From positions 1 through 30,025 of the forward strand of contig CAYHHA010000021.1 in NCBI GenBank assembly GCA_964356315.1: 30,025 nucleotides of DNA. Direction: 5' to 3'. Made by a program: the position numbers and the translations under genes. Numbering within the stretch: the first letter of the stretch is position 1; every line of letters starts with the position of its first letter. Below are positions 15,022 through 22,654 of this stretch, piece after piece. The notes under the pieces were generated by a model that saw nothing but the letters and a program-made list of their open reading frames with translations, was not told the origin of the DNA and ran no database searches. Source of the stretch: CAYGFH01 sp964356315 (GTDB lineage: Bacteria > Patescibacteriota > Microgenomatia > UBA10105 > UBA927).

Positions 15022-15783
15022 TCATAAGTTTTCATGGAGTGGATCAGCAATCATCTCTCGTGGCGAAGTGCCTCTGCCATACCAACCATATATTTTCCCT
15101 CCGTTATCACTAGCGGATGATCCCAATTGTTGACCCCCTTTATCGAATGCACATGTATTACGAATTATGATCTTATTTCTTTTCTCTTGTGGCAGGTTTA
15201 ATTCCTGAATATTTTCTTCGGTAAAAAATTGTCGTCCAGCTGCGACCCAAGTTTTCCAATCGCCATGACCTGCAAAAACTATGACATTTGCCTTTGATTG
15301 TAATGCATCTACTGCATCCTGGGAACTTGCATGTCTAATTATAGTCAGAGATGATTTTCGAATTTCATGCTTATCTTTAAGTCCTAATAATATATTCTGA
15401 AAGTATCTATTTGCACCAATTCTTGGAGGAAGGTATTGAATAATATCTATCGGGCTGAAAATTCCTCCACATAATACGACAATATTATTTTCTTCCGTTT
15501 GTTTGTCTAATAAATCTGAAAGGTGTGGCTGGGATTGTTTTCTTACTCCATTTACTTTATTTTTTATAAAATTCACTGTAGTCTGTGTATCGTTTTTCGT
15601 ATTCCACTCCATAAGTGATGTTACGAGTTTGCTGTGTTGAAATTGAAGAAGTGATTCAACTAAAGCATCATGCTCATTAAAATAACTTTCAATCCTTTTT
15701 GATATAAAACCCTCACCAAGAACATCTATTACTTTGCGTACTAGCGGATGAAGTTGCGACGAATTGTCAGAATTTTCTTGCAT
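15022..15783 (-). CDS. Caspase/CHAT-like (clan CD) putative cysteine peptidase
   Basis: 253 residues. The order fits a clan CD peptidase: a first strand NNIVVLCGG (99-107), then ANVIVFAGHGDW with His-Gly (H173), then NKIIIRNTCAFDKG with the Cys (C211), each at the end of a hydrophobic strand. About 20 residues after the His lies a charged segment, as in CHAT domains. The N-terminal 95 residues are helical and charged, with no known domain recognised. No signal peptide or membrane helix. It has its own -10 box (TATACT) and no co-directional partner. Family assignment rests on the His/Cys pattern only. A lone regulatory protease is inference. Confidence 0.55.
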   Translation of the reverse strand: MQENSDNSSQLHPLVRKVIDVLGEGFISKRIESYFNEHDALVESLLQFQHSKLVTSLMEWNTKNDTQTTVNFIKNKVNGVRKQSQPHLSDLLDKQTEENNIVVLCGGIFSPIDIIQYLPPRIGANRYFQNILLGLKDKHEIRKSSLTIIRHASSQDAVDALQSKANVIVFAGHGDWKTWVAAGRQFFTEENIQELNLPQEKRNKIIIRNTCAFDKGGQQLGSSASDNGGKIYGWYGRGTSPREMIADPLHENL

Positions 15784-15795
15784 ACGAATAAGTAA

Positions 15796-15801
15796 AGTAT
15801 A
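15796..15801 (-). promoter_or_regulatory. -10 box (TATACT) of the caspase-like gene
   Basis: Minus-strand TATACT lies 12 nt before the ATG at 15783, predicting a leader of about 5 nt. A weak ATGAAA sits 17 bp upstream as a possible -35. Confidence 0.45.
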
Positions 15802-15841
15802 CCCGCATTCTATAAAAATTTCATTAACGTTTATCGTAACC

Positions 15842-15870
15842 TTGTGAGCAAATATTTAAGCTGTTACACT
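15842..15870 (+). promoter_or_regulatory. Promoter TTGTGA-17-TACACT of the EamA gene, leaderless
   Basis: TTGTGA at 15842-15847, spacer of 17, TACACT at 15865-15870, with TG at 15862-15863 making an extended -10. Seven nt separate the box from the ATG at 15878. Confidence 0.65.
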
Positions 15871-15877
15871 CCTGGAT

Positions 15878-16750
15878 ATGAACCCCTATATCGAGCTCAT
15901 GATCGTTTCTGTCCTGTTTGGCGCTTCTGGATCATTCATAAAAGTACTGCAATTGCCGTCAACAACCTTATCTTTTTTTCGACTGGCTGTACCTACTGTG
16001 ATATTGTTCTTTTACTTTACCTACAAAAAAATTCCGCTGTTTAAGAAAAATGTGACATGGCTACTCATCGCATCTGTGCTCAATGCCATTCGATTATTTC
16101 TTATGTTCGTCGGGTTTAATTTGGCTACAATCGGCAACGCCAGCTTGGCGTCTTCTACAGGAACTCTTTTTCTATTTTTATTCAGTTTTATATTTCTCAA
16201 AGAAAAAATTACGACCAGACGATTGCTTCTGCTCTTGGCATCTTTTGCGGGACTCTGTATTTTGTATAGCAATAAACCGTTTTCGTTTGAAAACAAAGAT
16301 TTTCTCGGCATGAGTTTTGCCGTACTCTCTACAGCAATTTACCAACTGACTATTATCATCTCTAAAAAAGAACTGGATAGATATAGCAAAACTGAGGCGA
16401 TTTTTTATCAGAATGTGGTCGGTGCGTTTATATTTTTGCCGTTTTTATTTATTAATAAACCCTTCCCAGCTGTATGGCAATTTGCCGTGGCATCCACATC
16501 AGGGCTTCTCATGGGGCTTGTTTCGTTTTTACTCTACTTTTCCGCCATCAAAAAAGTGAGTCCAACGGCTGCGTCCTTAGCCATGATAGATACTGTCTTG
16601 TCTGTACTATTTGGGGTAGTACTATTTGGAGAGAAGCTGTCAGGCAATATGATACTCGGTGGGATGCTGATACTAGCCACTTCGTTTTTTATTAGCCTTG
16701 AGCTGCGACGGAAAAATACAAAAGAACTTGCAGTGGAATCTGCAACATAA
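15878..16750 (+). CDS. EamA-family (DMT superfamily) transporter
   Basis: 290 residues with about ten membrane helices in two repeated halves. The first half ends GTLFLFLFSFIFLKEKITTRRLL and the second has VSPTAASLAMIDTVLSVLFGVVLFGEKLSGNMI, the two family signatures in which a helix ends in an acidic-basic (L/F)xEK motif. These proteins export or import small metabolites; the substrate is not predictable from sequence. Length matches the family (about 300). It has its own promoter and is followed 21 nt later by the DUF2130 gene, which also has a -10 box. Confidence 0.9.
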   Translation: MNPYIELMIVSVLFGASGSFIKVLQLPSTTLSFFRLAVPTVILFFYFTYKKIPLFKKNVTWLLIASVLNAIRLFLMFVGFNLATIGNASLASSTGTLFLFLFSFIFLKEKITTRRLLLLLASFAGLCILYSNKPFSFENKDFLGMSFAVLSTAIYQLTIIISKKELDRYSKTEAIFYQNVVGAFIFLPFLFINKPFPAVWQFAVASTSGLLMGLVSFLLYFSAIKKVSPTAASLAMIDTVLSVLFGVVLFGEKLSGNMILGGMLILATSFFISLELRRKNTKELAVESAT

Positions 16751-16751
16751 G

Positions 16752-16760
16752 TGCTATAGA
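16752..16760 (+). promoter_or_regulatory. Extended -10 (TGCTATAGA) of the DUF2130 gene
   Basis: TGCTATAGA (TGn plus TATAGA) lies in the 21-nt gap between genes and ends 11 nt before the ATG at 16772. An overlapping TAGAAT ends 9 nt before it. No SD is present. Confidence 0.45.
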
Positions 16761-16771
16761 ATAACAAAACT

Positions 16772-17827
16772 ATGCAATCCACACTGATTTGCCCGCACTG
16801 CAAAAAAACAATCGAAATTTCCGAAGCTATATCCCATCAGGTGGAAGAAAAGATTATCGCAGAACAACAGGAAAAGCATGAAAAAGAACTTTCTATCGTA
16901 AAAAAACAATTAGAAGCCTCACAAAATACAGAACTCGAACTTCGCAAACAAAAAAATAAACTGGACGAGGAGCGCAGAACGTTTGACCTTGATAAACAGC
17001 GACAACTGGATTCGGAGCGCGAAAAAATCCGCCAAAAAACTCTGGAGGAAGCAGCGGAATCCCAACGACTTAAAGAACGAGAAAAAGATAAAGTGATAGA
17101 TGATTTGAAAAAGTCTCTGGAAGATGCGCAAAGAAAAGCATCTCAGGGATCACAACAACTGCAGGGAGAAGTGCAGGAATTGGATCTAGAAGAGTTGCTT
17201 AAGAAAGAATTTCCTGGAGACACTATTGAGCCGATTGGAAAAGGCGTGCTAGGCGCGGATGTCCGACAGATCGTGCGAAGTCCACGCGGAATGGATTGCG
17301 GACATATACTCTGGGAATCTAAACGAACGAAAGCTTGGAGCGACGGTTGGGTTGATAAGCTCAAAGAAGATTTGCGTAACGATAAAGCAAACATACCAGC
17401 AATCATTTCTGAAACACTTCCTGAGGAAATCAAATCCGGTATCGGACTTCGCGATGGTGTTTGGGTTGCTCGTCACGCATTGACCATCCCACTTGCAATG
17501 CTCCTTCGGAAGGCTCTGTTGGATAGTGCACGGCAAAAAATGATAGCGCAAAACCAGCAGACCAAAGCAGAGGAATTGTATGGATATATAACCAGTCATG
17601 AATTTGCCAATCAGGTGGAAGCAATGGTTGCAACATACAACGATATGCGCGAACAGATCGCACGCGAGCGTACGGCATTTGAAAAATCCTGGAAACAAAG
17701 AGAAGCCCAGGTGAATAGACTTCTCTCGAGTGTTTCCGGCATTTACGGAAGTATGCAGGGGATTGCAGGACCATCACTGCCAACCATCAGTACGCTCGAA
17801 CTTCCGGGTGAAAGTGATGCTGAATAA
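16772..17827 (+). CDS. DUF2130-family protein, nuclease-like core
   Basis: 351 residues. A short N-terminal CPHC motif (7-10) is followed by a long charged coiled coil (about 20-135), then the DUF2130 core (about 145-260) and a second helical region. In the core, GADV (D163) and ILWESKRTK (E182, K184) resemble the PD-(D/E)XK pattern, with strands before each. The family is of unknown function; a DNA-processing role is inference from that pattern. The CPHC alone cannot form a full zinc ribbon. It converges on metK with only 3 nt between stop codons and no terminator visible. Confidence 0.85.
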   Translation: MQSTLICPHCKKTIEISEAISHQVEEKIIAEQQEKHEKELSIVKKQLEASQNTELELRKQKNKLDEERRTFDLDKQRQLDSEREKIRQKTLEEAAESQRLKEREKDKVIDDLKKSLEDAQRKASQGSQQLQGEVQELDLEELLKKEFPGDTIEPIGKGVLGADVRQIVRSPRGMDCGHILWESKRTKAWSDGWVDKLKEDLRNDKANIPAIISETLPEEIKSGIGLRDGVWVARHALTIPLAMLLRKALLDSARQKMIAQNQQTKAEELYGYITSHEFANQVEAMVATYNDMREQIARERTAFEKSWKQREAQVNRLLSSVSGIYGSMQGIAGPSLPTISTLELPGESDAE

Positions 17828-17830
17828 TCC

Positions 17831-18979
17831 TTATCTGCCTGTTTGTTCCCAAGGGAATATGTCTCTCCCAAAAAATCCTCCAACCGATGCCTGTCTATAG
17901 ATAGGTTGCATCAGATCAAGGCCATCGATGATGCCATCGACTGACATATTGAGCAGCTCGTGGGCACGATCTTCAATCATCTGTTTTGGTCTCGATTCTG
18001 TGCCAAATGTATCGACCTGAATGGCTAGCGGATCCGGCTCTCCGATCACATAGCAGACTTCAATCTGTACTTTTTTCGCAAGCTTTTCCGCTACCAATCC
18101 TTTGGCTATGAATCTGGCGCCAACGGCTCCTGCCAAATCAACTTTTGTCGGATCTTTACCATTGAACCCTCCACCACCATGTGGGAATCTACCACCGTAG
18201 GAGTCAACGATAATTTTTCTGTTGGTCGTCCCAGCATCTGCAAGCGGGCCATACATAGTCCATGGCCCTGCACCATTTATGATAACCTGATGATCAGGGT
18301 CATCTATCCGGAGTCCGTAGCGATCCACAATCGGACGAATTATTTCACTCGTGACCGTATGGCGCAAATCACCTATGGGTATGAGCGGATCATGCGACGC
18401 GGCAATCACTATTTTATGTATGCCAACGGGTTTACCGTCTTCATACCTCAAGACCACCTGAGATTTTGCATCGGGCCTGAGCCATGAAAGACCATTTTTA
18501 GATAAATAGGTATAGATGTCTGTCAGATCATGCGCAATGGCAATAGGCATTGGCATGAGCTGATCTGTTTCATCTATGGCACCACCAAACATATGCCCCT
18601 GATCTCCGGCTCCTGTCCGTGTATGGGAAACTCCATGATTGATATCTGATGACTGTTGGGTAATGCGAACCAACAGTTCATTCAAGCCAGAATGAAATCC
18701 TGATGAGGGATCTGTGTATCCGATATCGCGAATGGTTCTTCGTGCGATATCCGCATAGTTCAGCAGTGCCCCTGTTGGGAGAGTTACTTCTCCAAATAAC
18801 ATAAGAGTGCCACCTTCTGGTGTGCCTTTTGCCGACACTTCCATCGCAACTCTTGGGCGATGGTCAAACGGTTGTGATGCAATGATAGCTTCATCCAAAA
18901 TTTGGGCGGCGATCTGGTCACAGACTTTATCTGGATGTCCTCCTGCTACGGACTCTGACGCATGATATTCAACATTCAT
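17831..18979 (-). CDS. metK: S-adenosylmethionine synthetase
   Basis: 382 residues from the ATG at 18979. An AAGGAG at 18985-18990, 5 nt away, fixes this start, so a longer reading from 19003 is rejected. It makes S-adenosylmethionine from ATP and methionine. The N-terminal ESVAGGHPDKVCDQIAAQIL (ATP-site GHPDK), GAGDQGHMFG (about 114-123) and GGGGFNGKDPTKVD near 260-273 are diagnostic MetK blocks; the usual bacterial reading of the last is GGGAFSGKDPTKVD. The gene lies behind a 430-nt leader with a SAM-I riboswitch, giving feedback control by its own product. Confidence 0.97.
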   Translation of the reverse strand: MNVEYHASESVAGGHPDKVCDQIAAQILDEAIIASQPFDHRPRVAMEVSAKGTPEGGTLMLFGEVTLPTGALLNYADIARRTIRDIGYTDPSSGFHSGLNELLVRITQQSSDINHGVSHTRTGAGDQGHMFGGAIDETDQLMPMPIAIAHDLTDIYTYLSKNGLSWLRPDAKSQVVLRYEDGKPVGIHKIVIAASHDPLIPIGDLRHTVTSEIIRPIVDRYGLRIDDPDHQVIINGAGPWTMYGPLADAGTTNRKIIVDSYGGRFPHGGGGFNGKDPTKVDLAGAVGARFIAKGLVAEKLAKKVQIEVCYVIGEPDPLAIQVDTFGTESRPKQMIEDRAHELLNMSVDGIIDGLDLMQPIYRQASVGGFFGRDIFPWEQTGR

Positions 18980-18984
18980 ATATT

Positions 18985-18990
18985 CTCCTT
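18985..18990 (-). promoter_or_regulatory. Shine-Dalgarno site of metK
   Basis: AAGGAG on the minus strand, 5 nt before the ATG at 18979. It decides the start codon and contrasts with the SD-less genes nearby. Confidence 0.85.
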
Positions 18991-19042
18991 TTGATAAATA
19001 CATCGGGGGGTGATATGGTTGTCAAAAGGCACAAAATGAGCC

Positions 19043-19067
19043 CCGCACAGTCATTGTGACTTTGCGG
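19043..19067 (-). other. Stable hairpin in the metK leader
   Basis: Two perfect 5-bp stems, CCGCA/TGCGG outside and AGTCA/TGACT inside, are separated by one A/G mismatch and closed by a CAA loop. No T-run follows on either strand. It lies about 65 nt before the metK start and may be part of the expression platform. Confidence 0.6.
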
Positions 19068-19134
19068 AAAGTAATCCCCCCCAGGATTTCGGCATACATT
19101 TTTTGCCTTTTTTTGTTTGAATAAGCGTGGTGGC

Positions 19135-19156
19135 TTAGGTCATAGGAACCTCCCTT
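19135..19156 (-). other. SD-led two-codon mini-ORF in the metK leader
   Basis: On the minus strand AAGGGAGG (19149-19156) stands 5 nt before ATG ACC TAA (19135-19143). A near-ideal ribosome site before a Met-Thr-stop could be chance or a regulatory translation element. There is no further evidence. Confidence 0.25.
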
Positions 19157-19285
19157 CAGGCAGAAAATTTTCAATTTTCAATGTATATTGTTTCGGAGAT
19201 GTGTCTGAAAAACTCACCGCAAATACGATGCATATCATTGTTATTTGAGTGTGAGGGTATGACAAGAAGGAGGGGAAAAGAGGGC

Positions 19286-19293
19286 AAAAAAAA
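19286..19293 (-). other. T8 run after the riboswitch, possible terminator arm
   Basis: A run of eight T (minus strand) lies 25-32 nt after the aptamer. CGTGGT just before it can pair with ACCACG inside the aptamer P3 region (6 bp). This could compete with ligand-bound folding. The 7-nt gap between stem and T-run is longer than usual for an intrinsic terminator. Confidence 0.35.
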
Positions 19294-19317
19294 TATGTGT
19301 ACCACGTTGTTGTGATC

Positions 19318-19409
19318 ATATCGAGATTTAGCGTTAGCACCGTGGTCCGTCGGGGAATCGGTTGCTGGATGGGTCATCGGGCTAAGTCCCTCACCATCTC
19401 TCTTGATAC
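19318..19409 (-). ncRNA. SAM-I (S-box) riboswitch aptamer upstream of metK
   Basis: Read on the minus strand, the conserved S-box elements occur in order: GTATC (P1, 19405-19409), AAGAGAGATGG, GAGGGAC, GCCCGATGA, CCATC, GCAACC (19060-19065 offset: 19360-19365), GTGCTAA (19334-19340) and closing GATAT (19318-19322). GATGG/CCATC makes P2, GGG/CCC its inner stem with TGA/GATGA kink-turn bases, and ACCG/CGGT a P3. P4 is very short or absent. The aptamer starts 2-3 nt after the predicted transcription start and controls metK, the enzyme that makes the ligand. Confidence 0.9.
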
Positions 19410-19418
19410 TGCATAGGT

Positions 19419-19447
19419 ATACTACGTCTGAAACAAATTTCTGTCAA
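19419..19447 (-). promoter_or_regulatory. metK promoter TTGACA-17-TAGTAT
   Basis: On the minus strand a perfect -35 TTGACA (19442-19447) is followed by 17 nt and TAGTAT (19419-19424). The predicted start near 19412 is immediately before the riboswitch. This is one of the two strongest sigma-70-type promoters in the window. Confidence 0.88.
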
Positions 19448-19506
19448 CATGTGTTGTCACTCGCAAATCAACAGTTTTGTGCCTTTTCTGAATATGAAAA
19501 GTAGGG

Positions 19507-19512
19507 TAGTAT
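19507..19512 (+). promoter_or_regulatory. -10 box (TAGTAT) of the Trx-CcdA gene, leaderless
   Basis: TAGTAT lies 6 nt before the ATG at 19519. No SD; the -35 (TTTTCT, 19484-19489) is poor and overlaps one arm of the 13-bp inverted repeat. Confidence 0.5.
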
Positions 19513-19518
19513 CAATGC

Positions 19519-20727
19519 ATGCAAAAACGCATATTCACAATTATATTTTTCATCCTTTTCTCCCTCTGTATTGTCCCAGTTTCATTTGCCCAGTCAGGGG
19601 TTGAAGAAAAAACTGAGGTTGTCGTATTTGTTCGAGCCGGCTGTACACACTGTCAGGCAGAAGAAGCATTTTTCAAAAAAATTGAACCCCAAAAAAATAT
19701 CCGTGTACAACTTCGCAATGTTGCAGATGAAAAGGCAAGTGAACAGTTTAGTGCGTTTACGACCCGTGCAAACATACCGAAAGTAACACCTATTACCATT
19801 ATCGGAACATCATATATTATCGGGTTTGACAGTGAGAAAACAACGGGGGAGACAATCCTCAAACTTATAGAAGAAACTGCTAAAAATAGCACTCCAACAG
19901 ATCTTGAGAACGCGACGCTGTATGGAGAAAAATCCAGTACCTGTGATGAGAGTGGATCAGTCCCCTGTGAAGTGCAAAAACCCGGACTTACTGTGACACT
20001 TCCATTTTTTGGCTCCATAAATTCTGCAAAATATCCGCTAATTGCCATCAGTTCTATATTGGGATTTATTGATGGATTTAACCCTTGTGCGATGTGGGTG
20101 CTGGTGACGTTTTTACTCCTACTTCTTCAGGCTGGAAGCAGGAAAAAAATGGCGGTCTATGCAGGGATATTTATTCTTGCAGAAGCGATTATGTACACTC
20201 TGATTTTGACAGTATGGTATAAAACATGGAATTTTGTGAAACTTGATTCCATCATCACTCCATTTATAGGAGTTGTGACCATTATCGGTGGGGGATTTTT
20301 TCTTCGGGAGTGGCGCAAAAAGGAATTAGAATGCCATGTTAGTGGAGTGGTGCAAAGAAGCAAGACCGTCGCGAAATTAAAACAACTGACAGCGGAAAAA
20401 TTTTCGCTCTATACCTGTCTAGGTATTTTGGTTGTGGCGTTTTCTGTCAACATTATCGAATTTGCCTGCTCCATCGGTATACCCCAATCGTTTACCAAAA
20501 TATTGGAATTAAATCATTTATTGGGTATTCAATATATGCTGTATATTTTTATCTATATTTTATTTTATATGATAGATGATTTCGTTGTGTTTGGACTTGC
20601 ACTGTACGGTGCAGAAAAATTATCGTTAACGACGAAGTACAGTAAAATATCTAATTTGATTGGTGGGATTCTGATGCTTCTGCTGGGGACGATTATGATC
20701 GTAAAACCGGGGCTGATTTTGTTTTAG
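19519..20727 (+). CDS. Secreted thioredoxin-like domain fused to CcdA/DsbD-like transporter
   Basis: 402 residues. A signal peptide (1-24) leads an outside thioredoxin fold with CTHC (C42, C45) and a Pro-containing loop (KVTPITI, about 88-94). C142 and C150 follow as an additional Cys pair. From about 173, six or more membrane helices carry GFNPCAMW (C190) and EFACSIGIP (C317), the paired cysteines by which CcdA/DsbD moves electrons across the membrane. It likely supplies reductant to, or forms, disulfides outside the cell. It is transcribed convergently with the CAP gene, with 3 nt between the stops. Confidence 0.88.
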   Translation: MQKRIFTIIFFILFSLCIVPVSFAQSGVEEKTEVVVFVRAGCTHCQAEEAFFKKIEPQKNIRVQLRNVADEKASEQFSAFTTRANIPKVTPITIIGTSYIIGFDSEKTTGETILKLIEETAKNSTPTDLENATLYGEKSSTCDESGSVPCEVQKPGLTVTLPFFGSINSAKYPLIAISSILGFIDGFNPCAMWVLVTFLLLLLQAGSRKKMAVYAGIFILAEAIMYTLILTVWYKTWNFVKLDSIITPFIGVVTIIGGGFFLREWRKKELECHVSGVVQRSKTVAKLKQLTAEKFSLYTCLGILVVAFSVNIIEFACSIGIPQSFTKILELNHLLGIQYMLYIFIYILFYMIDDFVVFGLALYGAEKLSLTTKYSKISNLIGGILMLLLGTIMIVKPGLILF

Positions 20728-20730
20728 TTT

Positions 20731-21648
20731 TTACGATCCACTCTTTGGAACTAGACTCCAGTTTTTGTTATATTCTCCGATAAGTGTGACGAGATTTTTT
20801 ACCAATGGCTGATTTTGCAATGTTGTATTGTAGAGAAGTGTCACTATCTCTTTTTGACGGATAAGAATCTTTTGCCACCCTTCATAATAGTCTGCGTCAC
20901 TGACATTATTAGATAATCGATCTTGGGTAAGAGCGAGTTGTTTTTCCAAATCTTGCAGTAATCTTTTATAATTTTCGCGATCTTCATCTGTGTACCCTAG
21001 ATACTGTTCTTTTGTCGCAGGAATTGCAAACAACTGAACGGCAATGTTTACATAATATTGTTTATATGCACCTGTTACGATTGCAACTCCTGTTTCTTCG
21101 AGAGTAGGACTTAATAAATTTGCTTTATGGCTTGGACTGCTCATAAATCCACCGACGAAGCCATATGCACTACTGTCTCCCATTCCGATATTTTCTGATG
21201 CATACCGGAACGGATATTGCACGAGAGGAAGCACGGTGTCTAGTTGTATATGTTCGTATGGATCTTGATGGGAAAAATTTTGATACTTTAATATGACATC
21301 TGCGCGTTTTTGTGCAGCTATAGTAAGAAGTTTATTCGTGCGAAGAGGAGGACTTCCGACTTTCATGCGTTCATTATTGATATACGTAATGACATCTCTG
21401 GGATCTATGGTATCCGCTCCAAGGACAGGGGATGTGATCGTAGCTGCTTCATAGGGACCAGGAAGGTACACTTCTGGAAGTTCTTTCGGAACGGGAAGTA
21501 ATGCAAGCGGATGAAGAGTAGATTTTTTTTGAAAAAGTAGAAACTGACCCAACGTGATGATACTGAGGCTCAGAATGCCAATGAGTATAAAATATTTTGC
21601 AAATGGTAATTGAGAAGTAATTTTTTTATGAAGCTTACTGCGTTTCAT
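20731..21648 (-). CDS. CAP-domain (SCP/PR1-like) membrane-anchored protein
   Basis: 305 residues. Membrane helix at about 19-39, then a Pro-rich linker, then the CAP domain (about 84-208). The expected cavity residues are present: H127 (NFSHQDP), E152 (ASENIG) and H174 (SPSHKANLLS). Residues 215-305 form a helical extension of unknown kind. Bacterial CAP proteins are secreted; some bind metals, lipids or cell-wall material. A -10-like GATACT lies about 16 nt before the ATG. The protein would face outside, like the neighbouring Trx-CcdA protein. Confidence 0.9.
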   Translation of the reverse strand: MKRSKLHKKITSQLPFAKYFILIGILSLSIITLGQFLLFQKKSTLHPLALLPVPKELPEVYLPGPYEAATITSPVLGADTIDPRDVITYINNERMKVGSPPLRTNKLLTIAAQKRADVILKYQNFSHQDPYEHIQLDTVLPLVQYPFRYASENIGMGDSSAYGFVGGFMSSPSHKANLLSPTLEETGVAIVTGAYKQYYVNIAVQLFAIPATKEQYLGYTDEDRENYKRLLQDLEKQLALTQDRLSNNVSDADYYEGWQKILIRQKEIVTLLYNTTLQNQPLVKNLVTLIGEYNKNWSLVPKSGS

Positions 21649-21727
21649 TGTATTTTGGTCTATTAGTATCGTATCATTTTATCGAAATTTCTTCACCTGA
21701 TAGAAGGCTGTGATTCAGTCGTATGAA

Positions 21728-22654
21728 TTAAATTAAAGGATACACGATTTTATATACTCCGAAATCTATTCCTGCTAACTCATATTTATATCGTTCATTT
21801 CCCTGAAGAAAATTATAGGTGGACGCATGCCTTTCTATGGCATGCTTTATATTCATGGCTTTTAGGAAAAACCCGGCGATGGAGCAACACTCTTTATCGA
21901 AACCAGAGTTGTATAAATAGTGGATATTATTCATGACAAACGAAATAGTTGCTGCGATTTTTTTATCACCTAACGCAATGTATCTAAGTGCTGTTTGATC
22001 TGGAAATGTCTGTGCGATGGATGTAAAAAACGATTTCATTTGTTCTGTCAAAAATTGCTTTTTTTCATCATCTTTTTCCATGAGGGCAAATAGTATAGAA
22101 ATATCCTGTGCCGGATTCTTGCTTTCTATGATTTCACTATCAGGGTGTTCACGCTCAAATTTTCTGATTTTTCGCTCGAGTTCATGTCGATATTTTTTGG
22201 AGAGAGATTCTATATAGGTGTCCCATGATATGGGTAATTGAAATTGTGGAGTTGTGTCTTCTTGCTCCACGGTTGATTGAGCGCGATTAGAGAAAAATGT
22301 TTTAGTGGCGGAATTTTCTGGAATATTACGCAGGGAGATCGAGGTAATATTTTGTTCCCGAAGCATTTGGATAATCTGTTCCCATGCAGATTGTTTTTTT
22401 TGATCAAGACCTATGATATCTAAATAATCTGCTATTTCATCGCCTCCGGAAAATATCAGTTCATTTCCTTTTGCTGCAAACGAAGCGACGATATCTTCAT
22501 CGATATGAAATACCAAGGGAGAGTATCCGGATCCCAGAGTGTTAAACCAAACATTGTGCCATTCCCACGTGAGGAAGGGTGCTTGGATGCTGTTTTTAGT
22601 GAATGCTTTAGCCCAGATTGTTTTTGCATCCTGAAAGGTAACTTGATTAATCAT
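21728..22654 (-). CDS. FemAB/BioF2-like GNAT acyltransferase
   Basis: 308 residues. The layout matches BioF2-like acetyltransferase domains: an N-terminal half with TWEWHNVWFNTLG (about 29-41), a charged helix LSKKYRHELERKIRKFEREH (about 150-169), a GNAT-type core with LRYIALGDKKIAATISFVMN and NIHYLYNSGFDKECCSIAGF, and a final FLQGNERYKYEL motif. Related proteins add amino acids or acyl groups to cell wall precursors or polysaccharides. The substrate is not predictable. It has its own TACAAT box and is divergent from the nuclease gene. Confidence 0.8.
   Translation of the reverse strand: MINQVTFQDAKTIWAKAFTKNSIQAPFLTWEWHNVWFNTLGSGYSPLVFHIDEDIVASFAAKGNELIFSGGDEIADYLDIIGLDQKKQSAWEQIIQMLREQNITSISLRNIPENSATKTFFSNRAQSTVEQEDTTPQFQLPISWDTYIESLSKKYRHELERKIRKFEREHPDSEIIESKNPAQDISILFALMEKDDEKKQFLTEQMKSFFTSIAQTFPDQTALRYIALGDKKIAATISFVMNNIHYLYNSGFDKECCSIAGFFLKAMNIKHAIERHASTYNFLQGNERYKYELAGIDFGVYKIVYPLI

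Larger units (their letters stand above)
19024..19487. repeat. 13-bp inverted repeat flanking the metK leader
   Basis: AAAAGGCACAAAA at 19024-19036 is the exact reverse complement of 19475-19487. One arm lies 45 bp before the metK start; the other lies upstream of the metK promoter -35. The arms are 438 bp apart and flank the promoter, riboswitch and leader. Confidence 0.8.

Noticed and set aside
18979..19003. Longer metK start at 19003
   Set aside because: The AAGGAG site lies inside that extension and points to the ATG at 18979, where the usual MetK N-terminus begins.
19140..19377. Minus-strand frames in the metK leader as genes
   Set aside because: They overlap the riboswitch, are of biased composition and lack start signals; the region is better explained as leader RNA.
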